DNA from: Phalacrocorax aristotelis
Lineage: Eukaryota > Chordata > Aves > Suliformes > Phalacrocoracidae
Reading direction: 5' to 3'
DNA: 64,000 nucleotides
Assembly: GCF_949628215.1 (NCBI RefSeq)
Contig: NC_134277.1
Coordinates: 26,797,179-26,861,178, forward strand
Shown piece after piece: positions 61,014-64,000 of the stretch (its first letter is position 1; the number at the start of each line of letters is the position of its first letter). The notes beneath the pieces are model-generated. The model saw only the letters and a list, made by a program, of their open reading frames with translations, ran no database searches and was not told the DNA's origin. The position numbers and the translations under genes were made by a program.

Positions 61014-64000
61014 CTGTTAGACAAATGAGATAATGTCACACACTTGACCAGCACTTTGCATTTAAGCAGGCAAAGACAAATGTTACTGCTAGGCTGTAAG
61101 GAAACAAAGTGGAAAAAAAAATCCCCAGCTCTTGCTGGGTTTCTTCAGCACCTATCAGCGACAGGGATTTTAAACTTTTATAAATGAGACGAATGGAACA
61201 AACAGCCCTCACAAAATAGAAAAGATGTGTGATAACAATGCTCCAAAAAGTACTACGTAACAAAAATTCCCCTTCAAAACCTAATGTATTTAGAACTGAA
61301 ACAGCAACTTGCTTTAGGTGTACAAGAAAGGCTGTGAAGAAGATAGTAACGTAGGGCTCCAGTTTGGGTGATCTCTTTTACTTTTGATCAAACACTGCTC
61401 AGGTTTGTTCAGCTCTCCCACTGAGTCGGAGTCACTCGCTCTTTAAACTGCACCCAGCTCTGAACTCAGACCTTTGGGAAGGGCAAGTACTGTTGGCAGC
61501 AGAGATTTTTTTTTCAGTAGGGTACCAAGGATACCAGGGATACTGGCTTTGCCTCTTTGCAAGAAGACAGCTTTACTTTATTTTGTCCAGATAACAAAAT
61601 GACACATGGAGCTAAACAGATCTGGAGAAGTTGGGAAGTGGCTCCTGCCTGTGGTTCAGATGAGGTTGCAGACATAGACCTTGGCAAAAGACTGTGGCTT
61701 TGAGATGCTGGGAAGCAGTGGGAAGATGGTAGAGGGAAGTGCGTTCTGTCCACTACCAGAGAGCCAGCTAGTGCAGGATGATGCTGTTCCTCTTCTGAGA
61801 GTATCTCAGGTCTATCCAGCCACATGGGCTTCCATGCCACCAGCACCCAGGAGGGCCAGGAGGAGTGGGAGGGCATTGCTGTGCTGGCAGACACCTACTG
61901 CACCTGGGGGAGCACCACATGCTCCCAGAAATCTGAGGTCACAGCAGCAATGGTAAAGTGACAGTTGCCATCTGTGGCCACAGGAAAATCCTCCTTCCTC
62001 TTAACTTCTGCAGAAATTTTCCCAGCTGACTACCTGGACTGTAAGAGATGTCTTCAGGATTTACTTGTCTCTTTAAAGAGACATTTGAGCAGTTCAGCAG
62101 GTAGAGGACTGTATATTCTGGGGGACTCAGACTGCCCCTCTGGACCAGAAAAGCTTGTTAGCCATCCAGTGCACCACCTACTGCTGCCGAGAAGCATTCC
62201 CAAAGCAACTGCCCGAACATGTGCATTTAGTTCTGTTTCAATATTTACAGTTCAGCTTGGTGCTCATGAAAGAATAGGTTAGGATATAGGATTCTGAGAG
62301 GATTATCTTGAAGGACTGTTTTTCATTTTTGGTGATTCGTTTTTTCTGCTCACTGCACAGGACAGAGCAGGCAGTCACATCTTCTTTCCACATCACATCT
62401 GAACAGTTCTTACCAAGTATGCCAAAAAAGGGTTGTATAGTGGTTTGAAAAGGTTAAGAAAAAAAAGAAAAAGAAAAAGGAAGAAGTATTTGCTCCTTTT
62501 TCTGTTGGCAAATGTGTTCCTTAAGGTTCTTAAATCATCCTTGGACTGTTTTTCACAGGTGTAGGTCAATATGTTTCTTGTCTTGTTCCTTCGATTGTGC
62601 TCGATGCAGCCTCCCAGCTGGCGTCTGGCCTTTCTCCATTCTCCCTTTATCGATCAGCCATCCCCACAAGGGCTGACTTGACTGACAGGTGCTTCCCAAA
62701 GGCTGCACATCCATGCAGGTGGCACCCTCCCAGACATCAGCCAGCTACCCCGTCCTCTAAAAAGTCAGCAAACTTTCTGAGCCATTACAGCAGTTTTCCA
62801 GGTGGGTTTGATAAAATCCACTGTGTCCCAGGTTTGATCTGGGCCAGCCCAATGCTCCCCTGTGGGGGTCTCCTCTGAGGAGCTGCAGGTCAGGGAGCTG
62901 ACCTGAGAGCTCAAGGGATTGCTTCCCCAATGGATCTGGTGGGAGTGACTTGGGGTGCCTGTATTTTGCACACAGGCTGGTCCTGCTCCTGCCAGTGCCG
63001 AAGTCACCCCAGCTTTCCATCCAGCCACCGGAGCTCTGGGAATGGTCTTGTGCTGCACCCCAGCAGCTGGACGGGAGCAGAGCACAGCCTGAGTTCTGCA
63101 ACAAAATCCACAGTATGTTCTCAAATCTTTAATTTTAACTTAATGCTTACAGCATTTTATATTGCCGAACAGAAAGGGAGATGACTACAGAGTATCCTTG
63201 CTTCTCTTTGCCAGCTGTTTGCACTGCTCACCGACCCTCTGAGCAGAGACTGACCAAGCATACCTTCCATTTGAACTAAGTCAGCCTTTGCTGGAACTTT
63301 TATCTGTAGCTCCAATGCACACATAGGAAGCACACTGCCTGAGAACTACATACCTAAACTTCATTTACTTCATTTCCTCAACATTATTTTTTTCCTGTAC
63401 CCTCCCTGTGAACTATCACTTGTGGCTTTAAAAATGAAATCATATAGCTATCTTTCAGAGTAATGGCCATGCAGACAGCTCATGACTCGAGGAATTTAAT
63501 CACTTCCTATGCAGCAAGTTAAAGAAGTAAGAATACTATTGGCAAAGCATGAAGGATGGGTCTGATTAGTACTTAGATCCATAGCACATTAATCATATTA
63601 ATCACATTAATCTGAGAATGAATCTGAAAAAGTTAGCACAAAGAGTTTAAGCACAACAATACTTTGAGATGAATTATGCTAAATTCATATCAATCAAACC
63701 ACAGCAAAAGTCAGTCTTTGCTTTGGATGAGGTAACAGTGCAGCACATTTAATCTGTGGCTAAGTGATGCAGTAGAAATATATTCCTACAATAAAAAGAG
63801 AGTGTTTTCCTTAGGCCAGCACAGGTTACTGTTACTGATGAGAACTGGATTCATGCATGGTACAAATAAAACATGACGAATGTAACCGACGTCTCAGTAT
63901 ACATTAGTCTTAGCCGGGAAAACTGGAGAACTAGTAAGTTTTATGAAGTGTTTATTCCTGCAGAAACAAGTAAAATAAAACTGCAAGATGATACAGAAGC
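61014..64000 (-). other. CALCR: CALCR intron, partial, upstream of the TM3 exon
   Basis: This stretch is intronic if the upstream TM1-TM2 exon lies beyond the window. I looked for the TM2 exon and saw no open frame with its expected residues next to splice sites. It contains a purine tract (about 62451-62488) and a triple 9-bp repeat (63586-63612). No retroelement was recognised. Confidence 0.75.
63586..63612 (+). repeat. Three 9-bp tandem units, ACATTAATC type
   Basis: ACATTAATC, ATATTAATC and ACATTAATC lie directly end to end. Each contains ATTAAT. Confidence 0.9.

Larger units (their letters stand above)
37012..64000 (-). other. CALCR: CALCR gene, 3' half (calcitonin receptor), partial
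   Basis: Six minus-strand exons (61013-60860, 55853-55793, 55690-55624, 53085-52867, 44802-44761, 37889-37668) join in one frame of 765 nt ending in TAG. The product is TM3 to the C-terminus of a class B1 GPCR. The family is a Gs-coupled plasma-membrane receptor for calcitonin and, with RAMP partners, amylin. Calcitonin receptor is preferred over its paralogue CALCRL because TM5 reads [19 protein letters not shown] and loop 3 reads [10 protein letters not shown], where CALCRL has HGPICAALLVNLFF and VLITKLKVTH. The exons for the ectodomain, TM1 and TM2 are absent and must lie past 64000. Introns in the window, 5' to 3' along the gene, are 5006, 102, 2538, 8064 and 6871 nt. The lower boundary depends on an assumed polyadenylation site. 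Confidence 0.95.

Noticed and set aside
61036..61263. Hydrophobic minus-strand open frame just upstream of the TM3 exon, possible TM2 exon
   Set aside because: It lacks the expected TM2 residues of calcitonin-family receptors, has no suitable splice sites, and is closed by a stop before the exon.
37890..64000. miR-489 and miR-653, which lie in CALCR introns in other vertebrates
   Set aside because: I saw neither mature sequence on the minus strand. They are probably in upstream introns outside the window.
1..64000. CRISPR arrays, tRNA or rRNA genes, bacterial operons, intact endogenous retrovirus
   Set aside because: No regularly spaced repeats, cloverleaf boxes, rRNA blocks, ribosome-binding patterns or LTR pairs were seen.

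Overview
The window looks like avian nuclear DNA. All recognisable interspersed repeats are chicken-repeat-1 (CR1) LINE fragments plus one old MIR-like SINE remnant. There are no L1 or Alu elements, repeat density is low, and base composition is moderately AT-rich. Coding sequence is sparse, split by GT-AG introns, and belongs to one vertebrate gene. The sequence alone does not identify the species.

The one gene I can support is the 3' half of CALCR, the calcitonin receptor (class B1 GPCR), on the minus strand. Six consecutive coding exons run from 61013 down to 37668. They total 765 nt and join in one unbroken frame of 254 codons plus TAG. They encode the end of extracellular loop 1, TM3 to TM7, helix 8 and the cytoplasmic tail. 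All ten internal splice-site dinucleotides, and the acceptor of the first exon, are canonical. The exons for the signal peptide, hormone-binding ectodomain, TM1 and TM2 are not visible and should lie beyond 64000. A candidate polyadenylation hexamer sits about 630 nt past the stop codon.

Region by region: 1-37000 is gene-poor DNA downstream of CALCR. In mammals the next gene on this side is VPS50, but I found none of its C-terminal exons. This block holds four CR1 fragments (4953-5108, 8880-9424, 25960-27007, 32884-32980), the MIR-like remnant (28759-28854), simple repeats, and an odd segment at about 16-19.4 kb with more CpG and several long open frames of unknown meaning. 37012-37667 is the probable CALCR 3' UTR. 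37668-61013 holds exons and introns. 61014-64000 is part of the next upstream intron.

No RNA genes, CRISPR arrays, operons or intact mobile elements were seen. I see no clear new biological system. The items most worth checking are the symmetric 42-nt TM7 exon (the equivalent of the exon skipped in the rabbit receptor isoform), the open-frame cluster at 16-17.7 kb, a small hydrophobic ORF at 27886-28005, and some intronic sequence that resembles regulatory DNA.
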